From: Flavobacteriales bacterium
Lineage (GTDB): Bacteria; Bacteroidota; Bacteroidia; Flavobacteriales_F; PHOS-HE28
Length of the DNA stretch: 64,000 nucleotides
NCBI GenBank assembly: GCA_016703105.1
Contig: JADJCS010000001.1
Location: 434,001-498,000 of the forward strand
Direction: 5' to 3'
Positions 42,574 to 52,656 of this stretch are shown here, one piece after another. Positions within the stretch are counted from its first letter, which is position 1; each line of letters starts with the position of its first letter. The position numbers were made by a program, and so were the translations under genes. Under the pieces are notes generated by a model. The model saw only the letters and a list, made by a program, of their open reading frames with translations, did not search any database and was not told where the DNA came from.

Positions 42574-45021
42574 TTAGCGTGAAACGCTGAACGCCTTGCG
42601 CGCCAGCACCTCGCCGAGATCGTTCCGAGCCATCAGCTCGTAGACGCCAACTGCCCAGCCGGAGACCGGAACAACGGTCCGATCCCGGACCGGACCACCT
42701 TCACCCGACCGCCAGATCACCCGGCCGTCCGCGCTGGTCACTTCCAGATCGACAAGGTCTTCGGCCCCCGCCCATTCCACCGTGAGCGTATTGGCCGCCG
42801 GGACGGGATACACGCGCAACGCGTTCGGTGCGTTCGCGGCGCCATCGGCTACGGCGGAGATGAACTGGCCCTTGCCGAACGCATAGTGTCCCATCAACAG
42901 GGAGTCGAGCAGAATATACCCCGAACGATTGGTGAGCGGGCCGGTCATCACGGTCTGATGCGGATAGGCGCTCCATGGTGTCCCGGCATCCGGCCGATAG
43001 AGCAGAACGGCATCTTGTTCAGTGGTATAGTAGAGGTCGTAATCGAATTGGTCCGCGTTCAAGGCGGTGTAGTTCAATCGGGCGTGCAGGTCCGTTCCGG
43101 GGGGCCAGATCCCATCCACCACCCAGTAATGCGTGCTGCTGATCTGGTCCACTTCGGCATCCAGGAGATCCGCATCCGGGGCGGACCAGATATGGTCCAC
43201 GCGGAAGAGCGCTGAGTCGAGCAGGGTATCCTCATACAGCCGGAAGTCCACCCGGGGCAATGTGGTAGTGAACGTCTCGCCCGGCCGGAGAATGAACTCA
43301 TGGTCCATGCGGGCCTGGTTCAACCGGTTGTAGCCGTTGATCACGGCCATGCGCGGTTCGAAGGGCGCGGTCAAAGTGAGGCTCGTGAACTCCCCTCCTG
43401 CTGTTACCAGGTGCTCCTGCCGTTGCCAGTCCTCCCCGATCAACGTGAGGTCCAGCGGTACTTCATCATGGAAAGTGGAGGTTCCGCTCAGCCCCTGCCG
43501 AAGGACCAGGTCGACCTCCCATTCGTTGCCTTGCTGCACCGCATCGAGATCATGCAACACGAACACCGAGAAGCCCGGCGCGAAGACCCACGCGTCGAAG
43601 AACGGATCGAGATCTGCGCCCGAGACGAGCTCGAGGGCATCGCGGAACGCGTTCGCATCCACCGCGCTGTCCGCGAACTGTTGTTGAACACCCTGCATGG
43701 TCTGGCGAAATAGGCTGTCGCCCAGATAGCCCCGCAGGTTGTGCAGTACCGCCGCCCCTTTGTAGTAGGTGTGATGCCCGTAGATGTAGGGGTCGGGCAT
43801 GGGGGACAAAGGCTGGAAGCCCCCGTCCTGCACATGACTGTTCTTCAACACATCGAACTGGTTGTTCTTCACCGCGTTCACGAAGGCTTCGGTGCCGCCG
43901 AGCCATTCTTCCACCAGATGCCCGGTGTACTCCGCAGGCCCTTCTTTGATCCACATATCGTTGTGGACGTACGGCGTTACCGCATCACCCCACCAGTGGT
44001 GCCCCAGCTCGTGGCTGAACAACGCGCGGTTGTCGGCGATGGGTTGTGAGGTCATGAAATCCGGGTAGGCCACATTGGTCGGGATCTCCAAGGCCCCATC
44101 GGTGGTAAGAACATAGCCCACGCGCCCCCAAGCGTAAGGTCCGTACCAATGCTCGCAAGCATCGATCGCCGCGCCCAGATCACCGAAGCGTGCCACCATG
44201 CCGGGTAGTTGGCCCGCTTTCGCCGAGAGGCGTACCGGAACGTTCCCGTACGCGCCGACATGCACATAGTCGCTATCCACATAAGCGGCCACCGCCACAG
44301 CTGAGATATGCGTTGGGATGTCGTACGGCAGATCGAAGGAGCGCACCACCGTGTCCCCGGCCAGGGCGAGTTCGCCCATGAAGTCCCCCTGTCCGTGCAG
44401 CCGGTACGTACCCGCGCTCTTCACATGGTAGGTATAGGTCGCCCGTTCCACGAACGAATCGAAGCAGGGGTACCACACCTTGCCGAAGTTGGGTGGTATC
44501 GTGCTGATCCCAATGCCCAGATTATAGATGTACCCGCTTTCGAAATAGAACCCGCCCCATTGGCTGTCCCGATGCGGATGACCGCGGTAATGAACGGTCA
44601 CATCGCGTTGCTCACCGATCAGTGGTGCCGTTCCCAACTCAACGCGAAGAAAGTCGCCTGACTGGGAAAAGGACAATGCACTTCCGGCGCTGATCACGGA
44701 GTCGACCACCAGATCCTTCAGGTCGAACCGTATGAAGGTCTGCCCGGCCATTTTCGCCGTGAAGGTGATCGTGGTAGCGGCCGTGATCTGCTGCGCTCCC
44801 ACCTGGGTCACGTCCAGTGCGATATCGTAGTGCAGGATGTCGAAGGTGTCGCTGCGGGCGATGGTCTCATCGATCTGTGCGCGCTCGGCGGCGGTCAACA
44901 CCGGGGCTGCGCCCTGCCGGTCGCGGAAATAGTGACAGCCATACCGGTAGGGTTGGGCCTCGCACCACGTGTTCACCAGAACGAGCAGGATGACCGGAAG
45001 GAAGCGACGAATGGAACGCAT
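42574..45021 (-). CDS. T9SS-secreted M1 family metallopeptidase
   Basis: Starting at 45021, the 815-residue protein has a signal peptide (FLPVILLVLVNTWCEA), an M1 beta-sandwich domain, and a catalytic domain with HELGH at 337-341 and E360 18 residues later. GALEIPTN takes the place of the GAMEN exopeptidase motif. A C-terminal Ig-like region and a T9SS type A sorting domain (YPVPAANTLTVEW to KAFSVSR) follow. Unlike the M1 protein at 2129 it carries the export domain, so it should act outside the cell. The product probably supplies amino acids from extracellular protein. Confidence 0.9.
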   Translation of the reverse strand: MRSIRRFLPVILLVLVNTWCEAQPYRYGCHYFRDRQGAAPVLTAAERAQIDETIARSDTFDILHYDIALDVTQVGAQQITAATTITFTAKMAGQTFIRFDLKDLVVDSVISAGSALSFSQSGDFLRVELGTAPLIGEQRDVTVHYRGHPHRDSQWGGFYFESGYIYNLGIGISTIPPNFGKVWYPCFDSFVERATYTYHVKSAGTYRLHGQGDFMGELALAGDTVVRSFDLPYDIPTHISAVAVAAYVDSDYVHVGAYGNVPVRLSAKAGQLPGMVARFGDLGAAIDACEHWYGPYAWGRVGYVLTTDGALEIPTNVAYPDFMTSQPIADNRALFSHELGHHWWGDAVTPYVHNDMWIKEGPAEYTGHLVEEWLGGTEAFVNAVKNNQFDVLKNSHVQDGGFQPLSPMPDPYIYGHHTYYKGAAVLHNLRGYLGDSLFRQTMQGVQQQFADSAVDANAFRDALELVSGADLDPFFDAWVFAPGFSVFVLHDLDAVQQGNEWEVDLVLRQGLSGTSTFHDEVPLDLTLIGEDWQRQEHLVTAGGEFTSLTLTAPFEPRMAVINGYNRLNQARMDHEFILRPGETFTTTLPRVDFRLYEDTLLDSALFRVDHIWSAPDADLLDAEVDQISSTHYWVVDGIWPPGTDLHARLNYTALNADQFDYDLYYTTEQDAVLLYRPDAGTPWSAYPHQTVMTGPLTNRSGYILLDSLLMGHYAFGKGQFISAVADGAANAPNALRVYPVPAANTLTVEWAGAEDLVDLEVTSADGRVIWRSGEGGPVRDRTVVPVSGWAVGVYELMARNDLGEVLARKAFSVSR

Positions 45022-45086
45022 GCGGGTGGGACGTGTGGATGGATCCGAAGCTACGCCAAGCATCCCTGTCCGCGGCATTTCCGTTC

Positions 45087-46124
45087 TCATCGTAGCTCAA
45101 GGCGCAGGGCCAGGTGCCGCTCCAGGACCGCTCCCATGCTGCGGCAGCGCCCCATCTCCACATCGCGATGGAAGATGGACAGTTCCCGCGCGAGCATGGT
45201 CACATGCTCCTCGGTGGAGACCACATCGTCCTTCATCACGGCGATCAGCGCTTCGATCTGCGACTGGGCCAGCAGATAGCGTTTGCGCAGGAGGGCGCGT
45301 TCCTCGTTACTGTATTGAGCGGCCGTCTCGTAGGAGATATACTGTTGCGCGAACTCCACGAAGGGCAGGTTCTCCTTGTAGAACTGGGGCAGATAGATGC
45401 GGTGCCGCCCATCGTAGCTCTGTTGATCGAAGTCGATGGAGCGCAGCCGGTACTGCACCTGGTCGAAGTCCTGGATCACGTCCACCACGAAGTTGTACGC
45501 GCGCATATCGCCGAGCAACCGGGCGAAGCACCGTTCGTTGAACTTCACGAACTCCTTGCTGAGCCGCACGGGGCTGAGGTGCGCACCGTAGCGTTCCGGC
45601 TCCTGCATGAAGGTATCGCCGGGTACGCCGATGATGTGCTCCTCCACCAACGTATCGCGGTGCACCATGTAGTTGATCTTGTTCGGGCTCAACAGGTGCT
45701 CCAGTTCCAGGCCGTACACGCGCGATGCATCGGCCTTCTTGATGTAGTAGTAGTCGTGGTTGTCATTGATCTGGTTGAGGATCTTGATGCGGAACGGCTG
45801 GCTGTTGCCATAAGCGCAGAAATCGATGCTCGCTACTTTCAAATAGTCGATGCGGCGCCCGTCCGCCGCCACCATCTGGTAGAGGTCCACCAACTGTTCG
45901 TGCAGCTCGGCCTGGTCCTGGGGACGAAGGAGCACCGTGGTCCAAAGGGTGGGTCGACCCGCGGCATCCACCTGGGGCATCAGGCCGTCGTGGCGGAGGA
46001 GTTCGGCGTAGCCGATCGGCAGTGGTGCCGCACGTCCATGTGCGTCCAGGTAGCCCCTTAGCGCATCGGTGACGGGGTAGCTCGGCTTCTTGATCCGGAT
46101 CTCATTGAACTGCTGGGCCTCCAT
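45087..46124 (-). CDS. Conserved-looking protein of unknown function
   Basis: The 345-residue product has no signal peptide, transmembrane segment or recognisable catalytic motif. It is rich in charged residues, with notable stretches CAYGNSQPFRIKILNQINDNHDYYY split by neighbours, SRVYGLELEHLLSPN and YRLRSIDFDQQSYDG. The central NFVVDVIQDFDQVQYRLRSIDFD has a kinase-like look, but no full motif set supports that. Codon use is like its neighbours, so it is a real gene. The ATG at 46124 is chosen over a TTG four codons upstream, and ACCTTTG precedes it. It is divergent from the LytTR regulator. Confidence 0.6.
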   Translation of the reverse strand: MEAQQFNEIRIKKPSYPVTDALRGYLDAHGRAAPLPIGYAELLRHDGLMPQVDAAGRPTLWTTVLLRPQDQAELHEQLVDLYQMVAADGRRIDYLKVASIDFCAYGNSQPFRIKILNQINDNHDYYYIKKADASRVYGLELEHLLSPNKINYMVHRDTLVEEHIIGVPGDTFMQEPERYGAHLSPVRLSKEFVKFNERCFARLLGDMRAYNFVVDVIQDFDQVQYRLRSIDFDQQSYDGRHRIYLPQFYKENLPFVEFAQQYISYETAAQYSNEERALLRKRYLLAQSQIEALIAVMKDDVVSTEEHVTMLARELSIFHRDVEMGRCRSMGAVLERHLALRLELR

Positions 46125-46277
46125 GGATGGGTGCAAAGGTGCGATCCCGTCCCTACCTTACCCTGCGGAACGTTCCGCCATACCGCTCCCTCCCCCATCG
46201 GCCGAGTTGCCCACTTCGTCGAATTGCCCAACCCCTCGCGAGCGCACGCCGTTAACGTTGTCCGGAACCGAACGCTT

Positions 46278-47072
46278 ATGGACCAAACACCGTCGCCTAC
46301 CACTCCCGTAGGACCGCGCAAAACGAGGGCACGGGTCCTCATTGTGGAGGACGAGGCCTTGGTGCGGAGGGACCTTCAGCGCAGCCTGGAGGAATTGGGC
46401 TATGAGGTCGAAGGGTTCACCGATCGGGGAGAAGAGGCGGTGAACATGGCTTGGGAACTGCGTCCGGATATCGTGTTGATGGATATCATGCTGAAAGGCG
46501 ACGTGAGCGGCATCGATGCGGCGAAGGAGATCCGACAAACCACCGGTGTTCCGGTCATCTTCCTCACCGCGTATTCCGAGGACAGCACGTTGAACCGGGC
46601 CAAAGTGGCCGAACCGTTCGGCTATCTGGTGAAGCCATTCAATGTGCATGCGCTGCATTCGCTCATCGAAATGGCCGTTTACAAGGGTGGACGCGAAGCG
46701 GAGATCGTGCGGGAGAAAGCCGAGCTGGTACGCGCCATGGCACCGGGTGAGAAGAACGACTACCTCTACGTGAAGAACCGTGATCGCGCCACCCGTCTGG
46801 CCATTTCGGACATCCATCATGTGGAGGCCATGAAGGACTATGCCGCCTTCCATGTGCGGGATAAGCGGTACGTGGTCCATGGCTCCATGCAGTCCTTCGA
46901 GGAACTGCTTCCTGCCCGCGATTTCATGCGGGTGCATCGCTCCTACATCGTTCGGCTGGACAAGATCCAATCCATCGAGAACGGCCATATCACCGTGGAG
47001 CATGGGCGCGCTCCCATCCCCATCGGGCAGACCTATTTGCGCAAGCTGCTCGACCGGATCGATCCGGTGTGA
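46278..47072 (+). CDS. LytTR family response regulator
   Basis: The 264-residue protein has a receiver domain (about 15-135; acidic EDE at 24-26, phospho-acceptor Asp69 in VLMDIML, FLTAYS, LVKPF). A LytTR DNA-binding domain follows (about 165-262; DYLYVKNRDRATRLAISDIHHVEAMKDY in parts, FMRVHRSYIVRLDKI, PIGQTYLRKLL). LytTR regulators bind direct repeats upstream of target promoters. No histidine kinase of the matching LytS type is adjacent, so it is an orphan in this window. The ATG at 46278 fits the start of the receiver. Confidence 0.92.
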   Translation: MDQTPSPTTPVGPRKTRARVLIVEDEALVRRDLQRSLEELGYEVEGFTDRGEEAVNMAWELRPDIVLMDIMLKGDVSGIDAAKEIRQTTGVPVIFLTAYSEDSTLNRAKVAEPFGYLVKPFNVHALHSLIEMAVYKGGREAEIVREKAELVRAMAPGEKNDYLYVKNRDRATRLAISDIHHVEAMKDYAAFHVRDKRYVVHGSMQSFEELLPARDFMRVHRSYIVRLDKIQSIENGHITVEHGRAPIPIGQTYLRKLLDRIDPV

Positions 47073-47079
47073 GCAAGGC

Positions 47080-48261
47080 TCAACGAACTTCCTCGGCGAC
47101 CGCGCCGACGAAGCGGTCCACTTCCTGCTCCGTGTTGTAATAGTGTACCGAAGCGCGCACCATGCCTGTGATCCCGCGAGGTTCCAGGTCCAGACGTGCG
47201 AGCTCCAGGCTCACCAGGGAGATGTTCATGCGGTGCTCGTGCAAGGCGAGCTTCAGGTTCTCCAATGAGGGCACCTCCACCGTGAAGGTGACAATGGCGC
47301 TTCGCTGTTCCCCTTGATCCCGGACCTTGACGCCGGGCACTTGATCCAATCCTTGGCGCAAACGATCGGCCAGCAGAGCGTTGCGCGCTGCGATGGCATC
47401 GAGACCCCAGCCCAGCGCATGTTCCACTGCGGCGCCAAGACCCAACTTGTTCGCCACGCTGCTCTCGAAGCCTTCGAACCGCCGTGCATCGGGCCTCCAT
47501 TGGAAGGTGCGCATGTCGGTCCATTGTGCACTGTATGCGTCCATGAACGGCGGCTCCAACTTTTCCAGCAGAGAGCGCCGTACATAGAGGAAACCCGTAC
47601 CCCTGGGCCCGCGCAAGTACTTGCGGCCAGTGGCCGATAGAAGATCGCACCCGATCCGGTCCACATCCAACGGAAGCTGGCCCACGGATTGGCAGGCATC
47701 CAGGAGATAGATCGCGTTCGATCCGCGCACGGCAGCGCCCACCACTTCGATCGGGTTGATCAATCCGCCACTGGAAGGAACATGGGTGATGGCGACGAGC
47801 TTCACGCGCTCATCCAACATTCCCTTCAGCGCAGCCACGTCGATCTGGCCCTTGGCATCGTCCGGCACGACTTCCACGGTACAACCCGTCGCACGCTGGA
47901 GTTTCAACATGGCGAGCCAATTGCCGCCGTACTCCGCATGGCCCGTCAGGACCCGATCACCAGGACCTAAGCGCAGTGCAAGTAGGGCCATATCCCAGGC
48001 GCGCGTAGCACTTTCCGCGAACGACACTTCCTCCTTCGTGCAGTGGAGCAATTGCGCCACTGAGGTGTACACACCCTCGATCCGTTCATGCATCGCGAAC
48101 GCGGCTTCGTACCCACCCGTGCGGGCCTCAAGATCCAGCTGGTCCTTCACCGCCGCGATCACGGGATCGGGCATCAAGCTGGCGCCCGCGTTGTTGAAGT
48201 GCAGAACATGCGCGCAACCCGGGGTGAGCTTGCGCGCTAGTGGAACATCGATCGGGGTCAT
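47080..48261 (-). CDS. Class V aminotransferase (cysteine desulfurase-like fold)
   Basis: The 393-residue PLP-dependent protein shows LHFNNAGASLMPDPV at the start, FAESATRAWDMAL, HVPSSGGLINPIE, and a Schiff-base lysine in SATGRKYLRGPRGTGFLYV. This is the isc/csd-like class V fold, but I see no clear catalytic-cysteine loop, so it may be an aminotransferase, lyase or epimerase-type relative rather than a true desulfurase. There are no Fe-S assembly genes nearby. It converges with the LytTR gene. The ATG at 48261 is preferred to a serine-rich upstream extension. Confidence 0.85.
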   Translation of the reverse strand: MTPIDVPLARKLTPGCAHVLHFNNAGASLMPDPVIAAVKDQLDLEARTGGYEAAFAMHERIEGVYTSVAQLLHCTKEEVSFAESATRAWDMALLALRLGPGDRVLTGHAEYGGNWLAMLKLQRATGCTVEVVPDDAKGQIDVAALKGMLDERVKLVAITHVPSSGGLINPIEVVGAAVRGSNAIYLLDACQSVGQLPLDVDRIGCDLLSATGRKYLRGPRGTGFLYVRRSLLEKLEPPFMDAYSAQWTDMRTFQWRPDARRFEGFESSVANKLGLGAAVEHALGWGLDAIAARNALLADRLRQGLDQVPGVKVRDQGEQRSAIVTFTVEVPSLENLKLALHEHRMNISLVSLELARLDLEPRGITGMVRASVHYYNTEQEVDRFVGAVAEEVR

Positions 48262-48359
48262 CGTCGGTCGGCTGCTGGAGGAGAACTTCGTGCTGTTCAA
48301 AGGTGAGCGATCGATCGTGAGGATCCCAGCACTGGATGTTCTCCTACTTCCACGGAAGA

Positions 48360-49040
48360 TCAGAAAACACCGACCTTGATCGTCAGCGCCGCGTTGATCC
48401 CATGCAGGGCATCCTTCGCCGTCGCAGGAAGTTCCATGTCCGACGTGAGCCGATAGGACCCACCCAGCCCCAACCGCAGGTAGCGGGTCACGTTAAGCTC
48501 AATGTCGATCCCCGGTTCGACCACGAAGAAGGCCTGGCTGTCGTCCACATAGGAGAGCGAGTCGCTCCACAGCGTCGGCGGCGTGACACGTTGGTACGTG
48601 CATCCCCCCGCACCGATCAGCACCGGAAGGCTCACATGCACCGGGCTCTTGTATGCGATGATGGGTTCCAGCAGCAATCCTCCGTAGCCCATTTCGAACT
48701 GACTGGGTTGAAGGATGATCTGACCACTCTGCTGAAGGTATGTGTCATAGGCGGGGTTCTTCACTTCAGTGACCAGCCCATAGCCGGCCAAGCCCATGCT
48801 GAAGCGGTGGTTGATGAGCCAGCCCGCTTTGAACCCGACCAGCAATGCCTCCTGATCGAGCATGCGCGTGTAGACCGCCGAGGGTCCGCCCCAACCACCG
48901 TGCTTGATGGTGCGGGCGCCACCGAACAGGGTGTGCATATCGCTGCTATCGCGTTGCGCCAGCGCGGGCTGGATGAGGGGAAGAACGGCTGCGAAGAGCA
49001 GCGCGCGAAGGGCTGAAGGGATGGTGATGTTGCGTGTCAT
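48360..49040 (-). CDS. Outer-membrane beta-barrel-like protein
   Basis: The 226-residue protein has a signal peptide (ALRALLFAAVLPLIQPALA) and alternating amphipathic strands with regular glycine/aromatic positions (GFKAGWLINHRFSMGLAGYGLV, SQFEMGYGGLLLEPIIAY in parts, LRLGLGGSYRLTS), ending in phenylalanine as barrel proteins commonly do. It is probably an eight-stranded outer membrane barrel of unknown function. Confidence 0.72.
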   Translation of the reverse strand: MTRNITIPSALRALLFAAVLPLIQPALAQRDSSDMHTLFGGARTIKHGGWGGPSAVYTRMLDQEALLVGFKAGWLINHRFSMGLAGYGLVTEVKNPAYDTYLQQSGQIILQPSQFEMGYGGLLLEPIIAYKSPVHVSLPVLIGAGGCTYQRVTPPTLWSDSLSYVDDSQAFFVVEPGIDIELNVTRYLRLGLGGSYRLTSDMELPATAKDALHGINAALTIKVGVF

Positions 49041-49113
49041 ACCGCTATGACAACGAACCATACTGTCCACCCCCACGACCTGTAGGGAAAAGTTCGGGGA
49101 CCGCTTCGATCGG

Positions 49114-50742
49114 CTACCGCGAAAGCAGTTCGTAGGACCCGGCTAGCTCCCGGCCGGTGGCGTCCATCACCCTCACCTCGTACCTGCCCGCACTGAGGCC
49201 CTCCGGCAAACGCACCACGTCCGGCCCATCCTCCTGCGTGAACACCAGCCTGCCCATGGGATCGTATACACGTATGGAGGTCGCCCGGAACGACGGCGGC
49301 AGTTGCCACTGGAATGTTCCCTGGCCCGGTGATGGGAAGAACAAAAGACCGGAGGGCGCGGTCGGTTCTGTCAGTGCGGTCGGTTGATCGCACAACAGGG
49401 TTTCGTTCGAGAAGCTACCAACGGCCAAAGCGCTGTCGTTGATCACGGGTGCGATCGGTACCACGTTCGCCGTGAACGAACTGGTACCCGAGGCCTGGGG
49501 TGCGATCGCCGGGACGACCGGATGCACTTCGCACCCATTGACCAGGTCGTTGTCGGCGCCCACCAGGTACAGGTCATCCGCGGGTGCATCCCGGCTCCCC
49601 ATCAACAGGCGCGCGTCGGGACCCACTCGGCTACTATGGTAGAAACGACTTGGCTGGTACACGCTGGTGTCCCCATACAATGCGGCGTTGATCAGCGTGC
49701 CGCTGGGTGCCACACGCATCACCATGGGGTACGGGGCCCCAAGGGTCGCGAACGAGCCGGAACTTCCCACCATCACCAGTTCGTTCACCTGGCTATCATA
49801 CTGCACCATGTTCGGTTCATCGAACTGAGAGCCTCCATAGGTGCGCGCCCAGTTCACCGTTCCACTGCTATCGATGTCCACGATGTAATAGTCCGTGCTG
49901 CCTGCGCCGAACTTGTCCGTGTAGCCGGCCAACTGGATGTTCGCCATGGATCCCACACGGATGAACTGGAAGCTCGAACGCTCCACGAAGCCCGGAGGAT
50001 AGTTATAGTACTTGCCCCAGAGGAAGTCACCTGCGGCGTTCAGCTTGCACACGAAAGGCAGTACCAGCTCGAAGCTGAAGATCACCGACCCGCTCAAGAG
50101 AATGTCACCTCCGGGCAGTTCCCGTACACACTCGATCGTTTCCCCCAGCGGCATCTGGTATTGCTGGATCCAGAGCGGCGTTCCGGTGGAATCGGTGCGC
50201 ATCACGAACGAATGGAAGCTGCCGCCACCGTCATACGTCTTACCCGCGATCAGCAGGTCGCTCGCACCTACGGGCGTCATCGCCTCGGCATAGATCTCCT
50301 GGCCGGGCAGGATGTAGTTCTTCTGCCAGACGAAGTTCAGCGCGGTGTCCACTTTGATGAGGAAGGCGGTGAACGTGTGGAGCGCGCTGGTGTCGATGGC
50401 ACGCGTGTAACCGGTCACGTAGTAATGCTTGTCGGTCTGCACCACCTCCTTGGCCACATCATGGTAGCCCTGGCCTCCCGCATCGCCGATGGTGAGGTTC
50501 TGCACGATGTCACCCGCGCCGTTCACGCGCAAGAGGAGGATGTCCGCATCGCCCAGCGGCCCGATGAGGGCATTGCTCGCAAAAACGCACGCGCCCTGGT
50601 CCGGGGCCAATTGTGCGGCGCGCGCTATGGCATCGATGGAGAACAAGGGGGCGGCCACCACCTTCTCGAACGAACTGGTCTGCGCCAACGCCGTGACAGG
50701 CAGAAGAGCGGCAGAAAGGATGACGGTATAGAGACCTTTCAT
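49114..50742 (-). CDS. T9SS-secreted protein with repeated beta-propeller-like segments
   Basis: The ATG at 50742 gives a 542-residue protein: signal peptide (VILSAALLPVTALA), then a region with recurring motifs of the type NFVWQKNY, GDFLWGKYY and VNWARTYGG, each about 50-60 residues apart, as in delta-60-like or propeller proteins. A T9SS type A sorting domain closes it (FFPSPGQGTFQW to SYELLSR). It is likely a surface or released protein without a known activity. The start of the TPR lipoprotein gene lies 153 bases away on the other strand. Confidence 0.8.
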   Translation of the reverse strand: MKGLYTVILSAALLPVTALAQTSSFEKVVAAPLFSIDAIARAAQLAPDQGACVFASNALIGPLGDADILLLRVNGAGDIVQNLTIGDAGGQGYHDVAKEVVQTDKHYYVTGYTRAIDTSALHTFTAFLIKVDTALNFVWQKNYILPGQEIYAEAMTPVGASDLLIAGKTYDGGGSFHSFVMRTDSTGTPLWIQQYQMPLGETIECVRELPGGDILLSGSVIFSFELVLPFVCKLNAAGDFLWGKYYNYPPGFVERSSFQFIRVGSMANIQLAGYTDKFGAGSTDYYIVDIDSSGTVNWARTYGGSQFDEPNMVQYDSQVNELVMVGSSGSFATLGAPYPMVMRVAPSGTLINAALYGDTSVYQPSRFYHSSRVGPDARLLMGSRDAPADDLYLVGADNDLVNGCEVHPVVPAIAPQASGTSSFTANVVPIAPVINDSALAVGSFSNETLLCDQPTALTEPTAPSGLLFFPSPGQGTFQWQLPPSFRATSIRVYDPMGRLVFTQEDGPDVVRLPEGLSAGRYEVRVMDATGRELAGSYELLSR

Positions 50743-50895
50743 GGCGAACGGGACTTTCACGAAGGGATGCAGAAGATACCTGGAACGATGCCTCCATCGG
50801 GACGGATCGTTCGGGGCGGGATGATCGATGGGGTATGCATGCACGATGAGCACTTCCGACGTTCGGTTTACTTTCAGGTCCTCAGAACCTGGACC

Positions 50896-52605
50896 ATGAG
50901 CACCGTTGCACATCCCCTTCCAATCCTCCTGGTAGCGCTGATCACCGCTTGCAGCGACGCACCGTCACCTGCGACCCTTCCCGTCGCCAAGGACCCACTG
51001 GGTTGCGGACCCGTGCTCACCGATGACAAGGCGTGGTACTCCTCCGGCGAACGCCAACCGCTCTTCGCCGGACTGGATGGCCTCCACTACCCCATCACTA
51101 CCAAGAGCGACAGTGCCCAGCGCTACTTCGATCAGGGGTTGGTGTTGGCCTACGGTTTCAACCATGCGGAGGCGGCCCGCTCCTTCTGGGAGGCCGCGCG
51201 CATCGACAGCACCTGCGCGATGGCCTGGTGGGGTTTCGCCTACGTGCTCGGCCCCAACTACAACGCCGGCATGGAGCCGGACAGTTATGCGCGCGCCTAT
51301 GAGGCCGTCGGCAAAGCACAAGGCTTGAGCGCGGCCTGCACAGAGAAGGAGAAAGGGCTCATCGCGGCGATGGCGCTCCGCTACTCGGCGGAAGCCCCGG
51401 ATGACCGCAGCGCATTGGACAAAGCCTATTGCGAAGCCCTGCGCGCGCTCACTGCGAAGCACCCGGATGATGCCGATATCGCCGCGATGTTCGCCGAATC
51501 ACTGATGGACCAGCATCCCTGGGACCTCTGGGAAAAGGACGGGAAGGAGAAACCCTGGACACCGGAGATCATCGCCGCATTGGAGCGCAGCATGAAAAAT
51601 TTCCCCACCCACTTCGGCGCGCACCACCTCTACATCCATGCCGTGGAAGCCTCGCGAACGCCCGATCGTGCGCTGCCCAGCGCGGCGTTCCTTGAGAACG
51701 CAGTGCCAGGGTCCGGACATCTCACGCATATGCCCTCGCATATCTATATCCGCACGGGTCGGTACCACGAAGGCGTGCTCGCCAACCAGCGCTCCGTAGC
51801 GGTGGATAGTGGATACACGGCGATGTGCCACGCGGCGGGCGCCTATCCTCTCGCCTATTTCCCGCACAACATCCACTTTCTCTCGGCGTGCGCCACCATG
51901 GAGGGGAATAGTGCGGTGGCCTGGCGAAGCGCCCTGGACCTGCGCGCGCACCTGGCCAGCGAACTCTTCAATGATCCCGGTTGGAGCACGCTACAGCACT
52001 ATCACGGCTTCCCCTACTTCGTCGCGGTGAAGCTGGGCCTTTGGGACGAACTCGCCTCGGAACCGCGCCCGGACAGCACATGGAAGTATGCTACCGCCCT
52101 CTGGCACTATGGCCAAAGCCGCTTGAGCTTGCATAGTGGCGATCTCGCCTCCGGTCGGCAGCACCTGGCCGATCTAAAGGTCCTCGCTGCCGACAGTGCC
52201 GTGAGCACCGTCCTCGTCTGGGGCATCAACTCCGCCCCGATGATCCTGGCCGTTGGGATCGAGTTGCTTGAAGGCGAACTGCTGCTGGCCGAAGGCAAGG
52301 AGGATGAAGGCATCGCGCATCTCAACGCGGCCGTCGTAGCCGAGGATGCGCTTCAGTACCAGGAACCACCAGACTGGGCCTTCCCGGCAAGGCATGAGTT
52401 GGGTGAAGCGCTTCTAAAAGCGAAGCGCTATGCTGAAGCAGAAGCCATTTTCCGCGCGGATCTGATCAACTGGCCAGAGAACGGCTTCGCGCTTGACGGC
52501 CTGAAGAAGGCCTTGGCAGGTGCTGGCAAGAATGCTGAAGCGGACGCGCTCACCGAGCGTATCAGCCGGGCATTAGCACATGCCGATCGAAGCGCCGCAT
52601 TGTAG
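50896..52605 (+). CDS. TPR-repeat lipoprotein
   Basis: The 569-residue protein has a lipoprotein signal (ILLVALITAC, Cys about 19) followed by TPR-like helical repeats (YFDQGLVLAYGFNHAEAARSFWEAARID in parts; AMWWGFAYVLGPNYN-type segment; YAEAEAIFRADLINWPENG near the C-terminus). HYGFPYF and PSHIYIRTGRYHEG blocks are typical of a Bacteroidota/Proteobacteria family of periplasmic TPR proteins of unknown role. The frame is open upstream to 49384 only because it is antisense to the T9SS gene. Confidence 0.82.
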   Translation: MSTVAHPLPILLVALITACSDAPSPATLPVAKDPLGCGPVLTDDKAWYSSGERQPLFAGLDGLHYPITTKSDSAQRYFDQGLVLAYGFNHAEAARSFWEAARIDSTCAMAWWGFAYVLGPNYNAGMEPDSYARAYEAVGKAQGLSAACTEKEKGLIAAMALRYSAEAPDDRSALDKAYCEALRALTAKHPDDADIAAMFAESLMDQHPWDLWEKDGKEKPWTPEIIAALERSMKNFPTHFGAHHLYIHAVEASRTPDRALPSAAFLENAVPGSGHLTHMPSHIYIRTGRYHEGVLANQRSVAVDSGYTAMCHAAGAYPLAYFPHNIHFLSACATMEGNSAVAWRSALDLRAHLASELFNDPGWSTLQHYHGFPYFVAVKLGLWDELASEPRPDSTWKYATALWHYGQSRLSLHSGDLASGRQHLADLKVLAADSAVSTVLVWGINSAPMILAVGIELLEGELLLAEGKEDEGIAHLNAAVVAEDALQYQEPPDWAFPARHELGEALLKAKRYAEAEAIFRADLINWPENGFALDGLKKALAGAGKNAEADALTERISRALAHADRSAAL

Positions 52606-52656
52606 TGCGACGATCGATGCAGGAAGTTCGTTGAGGTAGAAGAAAGATCCGACCGC

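Noticed and set aside
49384..50895. Upstream half of a 1073-residue plus-strand ORF
   Set aside because: It is antisense to the T9SS gene at 49114-50742 and lacks any protein-like motif; the lipoprotein starts at 50896.
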